Shown: one piece after another, positions 10,491-22,044 of the stretch
Numbering within the stretch: the first letter of the stretch is position 1
Layout of the letters: every line of letters begins with the position of its first letter
DNA from: Periconia sp. R9002
Taxonomy: Eukaryota > Ascomycota > Dothideomycetes > Pleosporales > Periconiaceae
Reading direction: 5' to 3'
DNA length: 64,000 nucleotides
NCBI GenBank assembly: GCA_023627715.1
Contig: JAMAHW010000075.1
Location: 124,001-188,000, forward strand
Position numbers and translations under genes: made by a program
The notes under the pieces: model-generated
Told to the model about the DNA's origin: nothing
Database searches by the model: none
What the model saw: the letters and a program-made list of their open reading frames with translations, nothing else

Positions 10491-10982
10491 CTACGAAACC
10501 ATGGGAGAGCTAAGAACCTTCCCGTCCGCGATGTACTGTGTGTGATTTCCCACGGAGAGAAGAGCCTTTGAAACCTCAACATACTCATACTGATCGGAAA
10601 CAGCTTCAATCCACTCTGGGTCACTCATGACGCTCATGATAGTGTCAACGCTGGGGAGCGTGTACTCGATGAAGCAGTCGAAGTCAGCAACCTGCCACGT
10701 TGGATTGATTTTCTCAATGGTTTGTCTGAAGGGGTCATTGATGGTGGCGGGGGTCTCGAACTACGTGTAAGATGAATTAATACATGGACGTTTGTAACGC
10801 GTACTTTTCGTGAAGATCGGAGATAAAGACGCACTGGGGGATAAACTGACCAGAGCGTATCCGGTGATTCCGTGTTTCTGGAAAATGGGAATTGCCTTGG
10901 GTAGGTGGACCGAGACAATCCATTCCATGAATTCCTCGTGCGTCTTGCCAGCCTTCCGGTAGTGGGTGAGAGTGAACTTCAT
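10491..10982 (-). CDS. EthD-domain (dimeric alpha/beta barrel) protein
   Basis: Two exons, 10982-10851 and 10760-10491, join to 133 residues; the intron (10850-10761, 90 bp) has donor GTCAGT and acceptor ACGTAG and keeps frame. The N-terminus MKFTLTHYRKAGKTHEEF with the following WIVSVHLPKAIPIFQKHGI is typical of EthD-like ferredoxin-fold proteins, as is the repeated half with DFDCFIEYTL and the SDPEWIEA segment. Fungal members act as small dimeric enzymes or stabilisers in aromatic polyketide pathways (for example decarboxylation or deoxygenation of anthraquinone precursors) or remain uncharacterised. There is no polyketide synthase in the window, so a metabolic role cannot be assigned. No signal peptide. 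The exon boundary and the second exon were read directly from the sequence. Confidence 0.8.
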
Positions 10983-13900
10983 GATTGCTCGCAGGTTGTA
11001 CGTAAAAATAGCTGCGGTTGCACAGCAGGGAAAAATTATGGTGGGAGTGAGGATGGAATGGGAAAGGTGAATTTGGTGCGATGAAGGGAAGTGGTGTTGA
11101 TCGCCTATTTCTATCTGAGTATGTGGGCAATAATCTTATATGCGCCGGCGTTAACCGAATTGATGCTGTGTGCCTCATTCCTACAGGAAGTCAGCCGCCT
11201 AGCGTAGATAATTCCCCTTACCCCCGGCACCGTTTCCGCATCATGACTGGTTCGGTGTGCGGCATTTAGACAATCGGTTATCAAAACGTTGCCTTGGGCC
11301 CAGCAACATAATGATAAGATCTCGGAGGTCAGCAATTTACAAAATACACTGAGCTAAATGAACTAACTCGGCCAATTATTGAAGGTTGCTTATGCTACCT
11401 TACACAAAGTGATACCTGCGGAATGAATCATGCAACTTGGCATTTTTTTTATTCATGCGCTTAATTTTATACGGCTGAAGACCCACAATTGCGACATGAT
11501 TGCGCGGGGTTCGATCTTACATCCCGAAAGAAGGAAGTACCAAGATCAACAGTAAGACAATGCAGTCAAATATGAAAAATACTACTACTCGAATGAAATA
11601 TTGTCGCATGATTGCAGAATTCATATCTTGTCATTATTCCCCACGCAACAATAGGGAATGATATGTAATGTACATGAAGAAGTACGCCAGCAAGGCATAC
11701 CGGAACTTATCACCATCACTAACACTAGTTTAAGTCTCACTCCTAGCTCTGACTCTCTATGCAAACCGCGGAACATATCTAAGAAACCTAGGTGCCTCTT
11801 AGAAGAAATCCTATTTTAAGGCTTTACCATAAGCGGTTTGTGTTACGAAAGTTAGATCACAGGCGCTAGTAGCATTCATTTACTTTATATAATAGATTCA
11901 CATTCAGCGCGAACTGATATGAAGTTCTTACAGTCGACATGTGGGATAAACGTGTGCCTGCAGCATGCAAAACTCTTCGACATTGGACAGGGAGTCCCTC
12001 GGCATCAGCACCAAAGAGGAGCTCGAATCCCGGGACCTCCAGTAGAAAAATGCACTTAAAGTAGTCTGCGAATTTATAGAACCTAATAGCAATTCAATTT
12101 CGAGATCATAAGTTTTCCACATCTATTTATGTGGACTAGATGAACGATGACTACCGCGATGCCTTGATGCTTGTCCTAGATTTACCATATGCGACGCACA
12201 CGACTTAATATAGACGTATTTGGTTAATGGCGTATCTTCTCAACCGTGTCACTGTGTTCTGTTAGTTTTGTATCTCTGCATCAAGTAGTGCAGTATCTAA
12301 TAAGCTGCGAATCGGAACTGTCCGTAGTGTTTAAATTGAATTTGTGTTTTGCGCGGACCTGTGGAATGGTTTGCTACAATCTAAGTCTACATACCCTCAA
12401 GCCTATTCTATAATTTCGCTCCAACCCCGTAGCAATTTGTAGGCAGTGGAAAGCTAAGAACATCGCAATCCCACATGATGTCTCCAAATGCGTGCAAATG
12501 TAAACGTTGATCGCTACAAGCACCAGAAAGGTTCTGCGTCGCTTATTCTGAAGCCTTTAGGGTAAGGTCTAAGTTATCAGTCATATAAGTGAGAGCGTGA
12601 TTCGCAGACTAACATGAACCAAAATAATCGCTAGCGTAATTGACGGTGTACCGTGTCTTGATATACTAGAACAGCCATATGCAGCTATAAGCCTGCAGAT
12701 CGATGTTAGTGCATTGAGGTGCATGATAGTAGGTAGTAGGTAAGTTCTGCCACGCCCAAAAACGAGGTATTGCGAGGTGGATGGGGTCGGGAGCCGGAAC
12801 GGGATGCCATGTGTGGACCAGGTTTCCCTCCCTCGCGTTTCGACAACCACGCCACGCGTATTGCTCGTGTTATGTTTTTCCGAACCCTTTTTCGTATTTC
12901 TACAAAGTCATCGCTCTCTCGTATACGGATGCAGGACATTCGGAGTTGCATTTGTCTATGTAAGCATCCAAACTCAAAGGCGGGCTGTCCTCAGCCCTCT
13001 TAGCCTCCTCGGCATCGACTAGTGGCGCCTCTGAATGCCATCTCGAATCCACAAAAAGCAAGCCACATAAGCCTCACATTTTTTTTCTATTGGCGCTACC
13101 TCCAGCACTCCCATCAGCCCCACCAATTCAATATTTTCAAAAAGTCGAGTCTGTGTGCCGGCGTTCCTTTTTGCTAGCCAGACCCTGAACCACAACTACC
13201 AAACACAGTTCAGTCAAATAATACGAGAAACCTTTAGTTCGGCTCGCTCCTGAGTGTTTGCCAGCTGGCTGTCTATTTAAAAAAGTGGCTCTTCCAACAC
13301 GCGAAAGTCTAGCCACATCTTACAAATGGATTTTACGCCTAATGCTCTAGTGTCGTATGATCAACGAGGCGAAATGCACTAAAAATATCAGACTGAAAAC
13401 TCCATTTTCTTCTCACGTGCGCTGCGATCTACATGTGTCTACGCTCCGGCTGAGGACGTCTTTGTGCTTTTTTCCGCATAGGTAATTTCATTACTGAGCG
13501 ATGCATAATGAAAATCTCGCATTTTCAAAAACCCTATCTAATACGTCTCTGAGGTCTTCAATGCATGTCCGCTTCCCCCCACCCCCCTTCTTATATCGAT
13601 GGTATTATTCTTCACACTTCGTACCTGTGAGTTCGCAGAATGTTAGCATCGTGACTCTAGTGTCAACCACAGTAAGCCGTCTAAGCATTGTGGCAGTCTT
13701 GGTGTGGCGGCTTACCTTGCATCTAGAACTATGTCTTCCATTTGTGACCATTGGACGATATCTTGGCATCTCGTTTTTCTACGCCTGTCGCTTCTCTTCT
13801 CCCTATGTATAATGATGTCCACGATGGCATCACGAACCTATGTTAAGCTTCATCTAGACTCCTACCAGGCGTACTCTAGTGATGATATTGGCGAACACGA

Positions 13901-14254
13901 GCTTCGATCTCGCGTCCCCTTGTGTCTGGCTCTTCGTGTGCGTATTCAGCTGCACCTATGTATCATAAGCCTTTTCAAAAGGCTTGTTTTGAGGCTTAAA
14001 TAGGATGCCAGAATCCCAAGTTCGTCTACCACAGCGACAATCTCCAAGTCAGCAAGCCTTATCCTCACCAAGGTGTTCAGTGGTTCTCCGAGTTTTGGCT
14101 TTGTTTCGAGTGAAGGGAATTTGGGATCAGGCTTTCGGTACGTTTAATTTGGTTGCCCCATGTAGATGACCAGTCCTCCACTTTTTCTCAGTTGCGTGTG
14201 GTCGTACACTAACATTTTTGATTTCACCAAGAAAATTTGCCAAGCGTGAACAAA
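10983..14254. other. 3.3-kb gene-free region
   Basis: No open frame with family features, plausible exon chain or signal peptide was found on either strand. Overlapping short frames around 12,580-13,020 and 13,500-14,000 look like chance. The base composition is mostly AT-rich to balanced. The last few hundred bases should hold the promoter of the multicopper oxidase. No tandem repeat or inverted repeat was noticed. Confidence 0.45.
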
Positions 14255-16394
14255 ATGATGCGCCCATTACTCCTTCTGCCATTCCTGGCATGCATCCCTT
14301 TATCACTCGCTAAAGTCGTGACATACAATTGGGATATATCCTGGTAGGTTAGGGTGCAATGCTGCATCTAGCATTTTACTGAGGCTAAATCATAGGGTCA
14401 CTGCTGCACCAGATGGTTTCAGCCGCCCTGTAATTGGCATCAACGGTAAATGGCCACTGCCAGCTGTTGAGGCTAATGTAGGAGATACAATTGTCGTTCA
14501 CGCAACAAACAATCTGGGCAATGAGACAACCGGAATTCATTGGCACGGTCAGTTCCAGGTTGGCTCCAACAACATGGACGGTCCTGTTGGTGTCACGCAA
14601 TGTGCAATCCCCCCAGGGAGTTCATTCACGTATTCGTTTGTGGCGAATCCTGCAGGATCGTACTGGTACCATTCACATGCTGCTGGACAGGTTGGTGACC
14701 TTGCTCTGAAACTGAGTGCTTTGTAGACTGACTGTGAACGTAGTATCCAGATGGCCTGCGCGGCCCTTTGATTATCCACGATAAGAAATGGGAGGATAGC
14801 TTGAATATCCAAGATCAATATACGATGACTGTTTCAGATTGGTATGGATACAATGTCCTCTGCAGGTTTCTGTTCTCACCATTGTTTAGGTACCATGATC
14901 AGATGCCGGGAATGGTGCACTACTATCTGAGCACCCAGAACGGAATCGTAAGTCACATTTATTTTATAGTACTCTTGATCCTGATACTAATTGTAATTAG
15001 GACCATGATGGGGCAGAGCCCGTTCCCAATGCCACGTTGATTAACGACAAGCAAACGGAAACATTCAAGATCAAGCCTGGAGGGCGATATTTGATCCGCA
15101 TCATTGCCATGAACGCGTTGGCCGCTCACTACATTCAATTCGACCAGCATCAAATGGAGGTTGTCGCTGTGGACGGTGTTCCGGGTCAGTTCCTTCCCAT
15201 TTTATACGTATTAGTGTTCTTTGTGCTCATGCCTCGCAGTCAAGCCGGCCAAGACCAACGTTGTGTATATTTCTGCCGGCCAAAGATACGATGTGATAAT
15301 TACTGGCTTGGCAAATCCAAAGCAGAATTACGCTTTCATCTCTCACTTCGACCCCGATATGTTTGATTCCGTCCCACCGTAAGTGAACAATATAGAGCTT
15401 TCACGGTTGGAAACAGTCATGCTAACATTCAATAGTACCCTCGTTATGCAAAATAATGGTATTTTGGAGTATAACTCCGCGTTCGGCAAACCCGCCCCTC
15501 TGGTGAAGGATTCCTTTCCCAACTTCTTAGATGACTTTGGTCTCGTCCCCGCGGATGGTCAGCCAATTTTGGGAAATCCAACCCAGACCATCAACCTCGC
15601 CATCAATTTCTCCGACTTTTCCGTTGGTGCTCGGTAAGTGCGCATTACGTTGTCAAATTCCGTTGAGACTCACCGTTACACAGCGCTGCCCTTGGAAGCA
15701 CGCCGTATATTGGCCAGAAAGTACCGACTCTGTTTACGGCCCTCACCACTGGCAAGGACGCCGAGAACCCCAAGGTCTATGGCGACAGCGTGAACCCATA
15801 TGTATTAAAAAAGAACGATATCGTCCAGCTTGTAGTTAACAACCTCGATACTGGTGGACATCCTATGCACTTGCATGTACGTCATTACCCCGAGATTGGA
15901 TGTTCAACGTGACTAATCAGCTACAGGGTCATAATTTCCAAGTCCTTGCTAGGACAAATACACTACCCTGGGACGGAAAAACATCCAATTTCCCTAAAGT
16001 ACCTGTGCGCCGTGATACCTTCAAGGTCTTCGCCGGTGGTGCTATTGTACTTCGTTTCAAGGCCGAAAACCCGGGCGTGTTTTTGTTCCACTGCCACATT
16101 GACTGGCACGTTGAATCTGGTCTCTCGGTTACATTCATCGAAGCCCCAACCGAACTGCAAAACCAGTTTGGCAATGGTATTCCGGATGATCAGAAAGCGA
16201 TCTGCAAGAAGCAGGGTATCCCGACAGAGGGTAACTGCGCCGGAAATACGCGCAACCCGCTCGATACTAGTAAATGTATTCAGCCAGAGCAGTTCAATCC
16301 TAACCCATATGGCGCGCTTGTCACCCCGCCCAAGGGCCGCAGGATGCGTCAACTATCAAGAGAGGTCATGGAGAATATGGCCATAGAAGTGTAG
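14255..16394 (+). CDS. Secreted multicopper oxidase, Fet3/Abr1-like
   Basis: Nine exons: 14255-14343, 14396-14690, 14744-14841, 14890-14947, 15001-15184, 15240-15378, 15436-15633, 15684-15876, 15927-16394; all junctions are GT-AG and in frame, giving 573 residues. A signal peptide covers about residues 1-19. All four copper motifs are present: HWHG, HSH (in [10 protein letters not shown]), HPMHLH, and HCHIDWH with a Leu ten residues after the Cys as axial residue. The [15 protein letters not shown] segment groups it with ascomycete ferroxidase/pigment-type enzymes. It oxidises Fe(II), phenols or pigment precursors while reducing O2 to water, outside the cell. Unlike Fet3 it has no C-terminal membrane anchor and no iron permease neighbour, so a soluble oxidase is more likely. 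The DOMON-b561 gene follows 0.8 kb downstream on the same strand. Confidence 0.9.
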
Positions 16395-17209
16395 ATGGTG
16401 ATCTAAATGTATATATGATTTGATCTTGCATTACTGGTAATAAACGTCCGGTCTACGGATCTGTGATATATGTCCATCTACCTCTTCACACTGCAAACTG
16501 CGATGTCTTCAAGAGTTTATTTTGATTATTGCAGTGGTGACGAATGCAGACAACGGGGAGAAAGGCTTGCGAGTGAATGAGAATGAACTGTGCCCAATCA
16601 TCGCGTCTATACTCGAGGTGTGGGAGCGGCGAGGGAAAGCTGCTAGTTTCAAGAACGGGACGGGAACGTGGCTATGCTAGAAAGCAAATTGACCAAATTT
16701 GGCTTTATAGGTGATTGTCTCTCGTACACAGCTTTAGCGCCACGTATCAGCCGCGTAGATCCAACTGCTTCGTCGGCAGCTGTCTTTCTGAATGTTCAAC
16801 TCCACGGACCTGACGTATGGTGATCCAGGGGCACTGATGGCTAGATATACATCAATGCTAGCATTAAGTGAAACCGTGCGGTTAATACTACCAAAAAGGC
16901 CTTTAGTTGATGTCACTAAAATTCTCCAAAGCCGGAAAATACGTAAACAATGAAATCATGGGAGGGCGTGGGCTTTGTTTTGGCGGTCGTCGACCAATTA
17001 GAGCGAAGGTAATTCGGATAGCATAATCAGCGACCTTCGCATGTGGCGCGCCGTCCTTTCACCTGCCACGCGTCGGTTCCGTGACCTGAATATTTAAGAT
17101 GAGTGTGATGCATCCGACGTGATGATGTGTTGTAGTTCGTTATTGCATTTCAATTTCGCATAGTGGAGCAGTCGACTTCGTCCCCATCCTCCATCAGTTC
17201 ACCCCCATC
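16395..17209. other. Intergenic spacer before the DOMON-b561 gene
   Basis: Spacer of 815 bp, no coding evidence. Its right end, before 17210, should contain the promoter of the DOMON-b561 gene. Confidence 0.45.
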
Positions 17210-18697
17210 ATGTGGCCGCAAAGAGCGCCAAGCTTTTGTAAGCGCATCTTGACATTGCTTGGTACCTCTTATTTCCCAGCCTAGCTGATTTTGTCATAGT
17301 GATCGTCGTCTTCTTCTTCCTAGCCATCACGGCTTCGGCCGCGGCAGCGAGTGCCTCGACTTTTGTGTACAACACGACCAAAGACTCGGTAGTCTTTGCT
17401 GCGACACCTGTCAAAGACAATGGCAATGTTTACTTGCACATGGAGGGCCCCGCAGATTATAGTTGGCTCGCGTTTGGGACAGGAGACAAGATGGACGGGA
17501 GTTTGATGTGGGTCATATATCGCGACAGTAGTGGCAGTGGTGAGTGAGCATTCAATCCTCTCCGCAAGAAAGACCTGCTGAAATTTGTTATTGAGGCGTG
17601 ACTTTGTCTCAGCGGGAATCAGACGGTCATTCTGAGCCATCTTTCGACAGCAAGATTGCATGCCAGACTGTTGGAAGCAACACCACCAACCGCATCGTTT
17701 CTTCCGGCACCCAAGAAAGATACACAGCCACCGTACTGTGTAAGAACATTACTGGAACCAACAATCATGGATCGATCGATATTAGCAGCTCGCAGCAGAA
17801 CTTCATATTCGCCCTTGGTCCGACCGATAAAAGCATACGCACAAACAGTCAATCGGCTTCTATTAGGCGACACACCTTGTACGGTCAATTTAGCATGAAT
17901 CTTGCAGCGGTGGCTATAGACAGATCAGATGATGCCAATCTCACTAATCTCGAAGCTGTGCGCTTGCGTCAGAACGAGAACGCTCAGCAAGTAGGCGACG
18001 TTACTACTGACAATGATTGGAGTGGACCAGCTCACGCTGCACTGATGGGTGGTACATTCATCATCATTTTTCCACTTGGCGTCATCTTCTTGAGAGTCAT
18101 GAAGAGACCGCAGTGGCATGCTTGGACACAAGGGATAGGTTTAGGGCTCATGATTGTGGGCGTCGGAGTTGGCATTTACCTCGGACTAGAGTACAATCAT
18201 GTAAGTTGTTGTCCACGTCACGAAGGGAACAATATGTCTACATCCGTACAGTATTTACTGATGCAATGTAGTCCAAAAACGCCCGATCCGCGCATCAAAT
18301 CATCGGCATCATTGCACTCCTACTCTGCGTCTCCCAGTTTGGCATTGGTGCCGTTCACCATCGCCTATTCAAACGATACAAACGACCTACAACCCTAGGC
18401 CGCATTCATCGCTACCTTGGACCTATCCTTCTTCTCCTGGGTGCTGCCAACGGCGTGGTTGGATTCAACTTCGCGGGTGAAGGCGATGATAATATTTGGT
18501 ATGGTCCCGTTTGGGGAGTTGTTTTCTTGACGCTAGCCATCGTATTGTTTTGGACTAAGAGACGGGATAAGAAAAGGGCTCATTTGGACGGCAACAAACA
18601 GGTACATGAACCGGCCGTTGGAGACACATGGAAAGGAAGAGACAATGTGCCACTCATTTCTTTCAATAGAGGCACAGCAACGAACCATGGATCATGA
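17210..18697 (+). CDS. DOMON / cytochrome b561 transmembrane protein (ferric-reductase-like)
   Basis: Four exons, 17210-17237, 17300-17539, 17596-18200 and 18272-18697, give 432 residues. The first exon is only 28 bp; its splice to the hydrophobic signal segment (LIVVFFFLA) is in frame with a GTAAGC donor. Residues about 30-190 form a DOMON domain (heme-binding CDH-cytochrome-like, DYSWLAFGTGDKM, SDGHSEP). From about residue 225 the cytochrome b561 domain follows: HAALMGGTFIIIFPLGV, WHAWTQ with TM2, NARSAHQIIGIIALLL, and HRYLGPILLLLGAANG, with the His residues expected for two b-type hemes. The cytosolic tail is basic and hydrophilic. Such proteins pass electrons across the membrane to Fe(III) or extracellular oxidases. 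Being adjacent to a multicopper oxidase suggests a shared redox or iron role; this is inferred. Confidence 0.88.
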
Positions 18698-18731
18698 CAG
18701 GAATTTGCACATCCCAATGCCAGGTAGTTTT

Positions 18732-19248
18732 TTATGATTGTCTTTGAGAGATTATTAGCTGCGTATCTGAGGCAGCTTGGAAACGTCCACCCCCTTCTTC
18801 CGTAGGCTGTTTTTTGTAATCATGATGCTCGTCATGAACGTGTGATGTTTGAATAATAGTAATGAAGCTCTCAATCGTGCTTTGTAGCGATTTCGTCACT
18901 AGCGGCTCTTTATCAAGGCATCCAGAGGCTACCAAGTCGTCGGTAAAGTGGAGAAAACACGTGTTCAAATTTTTGATTGTTTTATGAAGGCCGGCGACTT
19001 GCATATTCAACGACGCTATCGTGTCTTTGTTGCGTCGTCTAAAGGCTCGCTGAGCAAGACAAGTCTGATTTCGTCTTCGCTACGCGACATATTAGCATGA
19101 CCCATGAACTGGATAGACAAAGGCGACTAACCCTAGCAGCAGTTTCATCTAGCTCTGAAACTTTGCGTTTAGGCTTCTGCTTTCTGGGTTGTTTCTTTTC
19201 CACATGCGAGTCCATTCTTGGGCTTGCTTTGTAGTCTCCTTCAGCCAA
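18732..19248 (-). CDS. Small bZIP-type transcription factor
   Basis: Exons 19248-19132 and 19064-18732 (intron of 66 bp, donor GTTAGT, branch GCTAAT, acceptor TCAG) give 149 residues. The basic region is KQKPKRKVSELDETAAR joined to TCLAQRAFRRRN, followed by a weak leucine-zipper-like helix (TIASLNMQVAGLHKTIKNLN). In classical bZIP proteins an invariant Asn precedes AxxR/C; here the position is Thr, as in a known ascomycete subgroup with R-T-x-L-AQRA-Y/F-R. The rest (IESFITIIQTS, His/Asp-rich stretch, Gly-rich C-terminus) has no recognised domain. It is probably nuclear. It stands head-to-head, 718 bp away, with the MFS exporter starting at 19967, so local control of that exporter is possible but unproven. 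Confidence 0.75.
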
Positions 19249-19966
19249 TATGTAGAAGTAGGTAGTCAGAGAATAAACTATAGGCGGATTAATAATCGTT
19301 CTCTCACTGGAAAGAGGAGTAGCGAGCGAGAAATATGAAGGCTGAAATGATTACTGATCGAGGATAAGAGGCTAAGCTTAAAGTGAACCGTGAGCCTCCT
19401 TATACAATCTGGGAGCAGCAGATGGAGAATAGTTTCACCGCTTTTCTAAATTTATTAAAAAATTTTATTGCACTTTGGATGCATGGCTGATTCAGCGTGC
19501 GTGCAGTCATCATCGCGGTAATTGGTCGGGTCATACTAAGGCTCACAGGTCGATTGCCCGGGCAGCGTTACTAAGGTATCCCGAGAACCATTACTCCCAG
19601 CTACCGGCGAGAACCAATTATGCAATGGACTGCAGTAAGTACTGCGTCAGCAGCATGCCTTACTAACACCCCCGTTGTATCGTTGATGATGTCTGCGAGA
19701 ATCGAGATACAACCGAAATGCGGCTTGCGATGAACAGCTGGATCCTCATTACCTCAAATGCATCTCAAGAGCATGATTCAGGGATGTTCACTAATACCAT
19801 TGGCTTCAGACATGTAGACTCATCGCCTAATGTTGTCTACGTCTCTTTGCAAACGGTAGTATAAAGCTTCAACCATGGCCGAAAATTGAGAATCATTCCT
19901 TCGCCACCGCTTCGATAGCTTGTATCGTCTCATTCTTTGCCAAAAACGTGTTCATCAAAACTCAAG
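19249..19966. promoter_or_regulatory. Divergent promoter region, bZIP / MFS exporter
   Basis: 718 bp between two divergent start codons. No coding signal. AT-rich blocks near 19,300-19,470 are compatible with promoters. No specific operator was identified. Confidence 0.4.
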
Positions 19967-21757
19967 ATGGAGAAGCCGCCTGAAACTCCACCAAGTGAGG
20001 TGGGAGCAGATATCACAGAGTCTGGCAACGATCCGTCCCAGATAAACCCCAGACACGACATTACAACTTGGAAATGGACCATCATATGCATCGCGTTGTA
20101 TTTGGGTGCTCTTCTTTACGGTATATTTCTCTCTCACTTAACCAGAGTAACCTGCTAACTTCTGAGAGGCCTTGACACCACCGTTTCTGCCGATGTCCAA
20201 GGCCCGGTCTATGAAGATTTAGGCCATATTGAGAACTTGCAATGGATTGGTCTTGGCTTTCCAATGGCATCTGCTGCGACCATTCTGTTCTTCAGTCGAG
20301 GATTTGGGCTGTTCAATGTGAAATACCTAGTGATATTTTGCCTCTGCCTGTTCGAGATTGGAAGTGCTCTTTGCGGAGCTGCACCCACTTCGAATACCTT
20401 GATTGTGGGTCGAGTTATTGCAGGTGTCGGTGGAGCCGGAATGTATTTGGGGTAAGTTCGAACGAGGAACAAGATTTCTCAAATCACTCACAACCTGCAG
20501 TGCTCTGACTTACATCTCCACGTTCACAACACGAACAGAGACACCGTTGTATAATGCTTTGATCGGACTCAGCTGGGGCGTAGGATCTATTCTGGGGCCT
20601 ATAGTTGGTGGTTCGTTGGCGGCGAGCAGTGCTACTTGGCGTTGGGTACGGGACGGAATCTGCTCTCCTGGACTGATGCATATATGCTGACCATTTGAAA
20701 TTAGGCCTTCTACATAAATCTCCCATGTGCAGCCCTTCTCGGTCCTGCTTATGTTTTCCTGTTTCCATCACGCAATCCCCGTCCTGATCTCACCATCAAG
20801 GAGAAGCTCGCGAAAATCGACTGGTTGGGATCGGTACTAAACGGTGCAACTTACGTGCTCTTCATTGTAGTGGTCTCCTTCAGCGGTTCGGTCTACGCCT
20901 GGGTTTCTGGGCAATCCATTGCTCTCTGGGTCGTGTTTGGGGTTTGCCTGATCTCGTTCATCTTGCAACAAGCCTTCGCTATCTTCACGACTGAAGAAAA
21001 CAGGATTTTCCCCGTTCATTTCCTCAAGTCGCGTTCGCTCGTCTTGCTCTTCGTTGTTACCGGAAGCGGAGCAGCCGCATTCAGCATCACGCTTTACTAC
21101 ATCCCGCTCTTTTTCCAATTCACGCAAGGCGATTCTGCTTTGAGAGCGGCCGTTCGCCTCCTCCCTTTCATCTGTCTGTTCATCTTCTTCGTCATGGCCG
21201 CAGGTGCCACGCTTCCCATCATCGGCAGATACAACCTGTACTACTTCCTTGGTGGTTCGCTTATCCTCATTGGAGCCTGCTTAATGAACACCATCGACAC
21301 AACCACACCTAGCGGTCGGATCTATGGGTACGAGATTCTGGTAGCGGCTGGGTCTGGCTTAGTCTGGCAGATCGGGTACGCAGTTGTTCTCGCAAAAGCA
21401 CCGCCAAAGGATTCATCGAAAGCCCTTGGCTTCATCAACCTTGCTCAGATTGGCACAACTTCCCTTTCCCTTGCAATTGCAGGGTCCCTCTTCCAGAACC
21501 TCGGGTTTCTCGAGTTGAAGAAAGCATTCGCAGGTTATCCGTATCCAGACGATTATCTGCGATCTGCTTTAGCAGGGCGTATCTCCCCAGTGTTCTCCTC
21601 GAACGACGAAGTTGCCAGTCGTATAGCTTCCGTTGCTGTTGCGGAGACTATCCGGAAAATGTTTGCACCCGCTATTGCTGGCGCAGCGCTGTTGCTTGCG
21701 AGCACGTTGCTCATGAAGTTTGAGAAGTTGAATCTGGGCATCACTGCTGCTGGCTAA
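19967..21757 (+). CDS. MFS multidrug/toxin exporter (DHA2-like, 14 TM type)
   Basis: Exons 19967-20120, 20169-20451, 20501-20645 and 20705-21757 encode 544 residues; all three introns are short and in frame. Family marks: TM1 ends in LDTTVSADVQGPV (motif D1, LDxTVSxAxxP type), LQWIGLGFPMASAA in TM2, GRVIAGVGGAGMY in TM4 and the antiporter motif C region GLSWGVGSILGPIVGG in TM5, then WRWAFYINLP. The second half continues with further TM segments to the end, so the length fits a 14-TM plasma-membrane proton antiporter. Such proteins export antifungals or the cell's own metabolites. There is no biosynthetic gene beside it, so substrate is unknown. It is divergent from the small bZIP gene. Confidence 0.9.
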
Positions 21758-22044
21758 GATAGAACTGGCGATCTCTTTTCCCTCGAATCGCCATGATCAA
21801 ATTTGTCCTGCACCATTTTTTTCATGCCGGGAGTAAGCGATGATTTGCTAGAATTTGCCAAGATAGATTTTCTAGGAGGCTTTGAGCAAAAGTATTGGTT
21901 CTGAGTGGATGACTAGTAGATAAAGTCGTATGGAATAGTAGAATGCGGAAAATAGATTTTTTTGCAAGTTAGCATACATGATTCTGCTGGACGCAGTGAA
22001 AAAGTACGTAAAATCTACGCTCCGACTTCCTTCCTCTATTTAGA
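21758..22044. other. Convergent spacer
   Basis: 287 bp between the 3' ends of the MFS exporter and the secreted protein gene; contains T-rich stretches but no gene. Confidence 0.4.

Noticed and set aside
12010..12035. CTCGAATCCCGGGACCTCC, resembling a tRNA T-arm and acceptor 3' end
   Set aside because: No matching 5' acceptor half, D-arm or anticodon arm could be found within 100 bp on either side.
12581..13022. Several overlapping 60-90-residue frames on both strands
   Set aside because: They overlap each other, lack motifs, signal peptides or plausible introns, and look like chance frames in a locally GC-richer patch.
13501..14003. Two plus-strand frames of about 100 residues
   Set aside because: No family pattern, Cys/Leu/Ser-rich chance composition, no joinable neighbouring exon.
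18732..19064. Loss of the bZIP Asn as a sign of a dead transcription factor
   Set aside because: The RTxLAQRA arrangement is shared by a recognised ascomycete subgroup, so it is not in itself evidence of decay.
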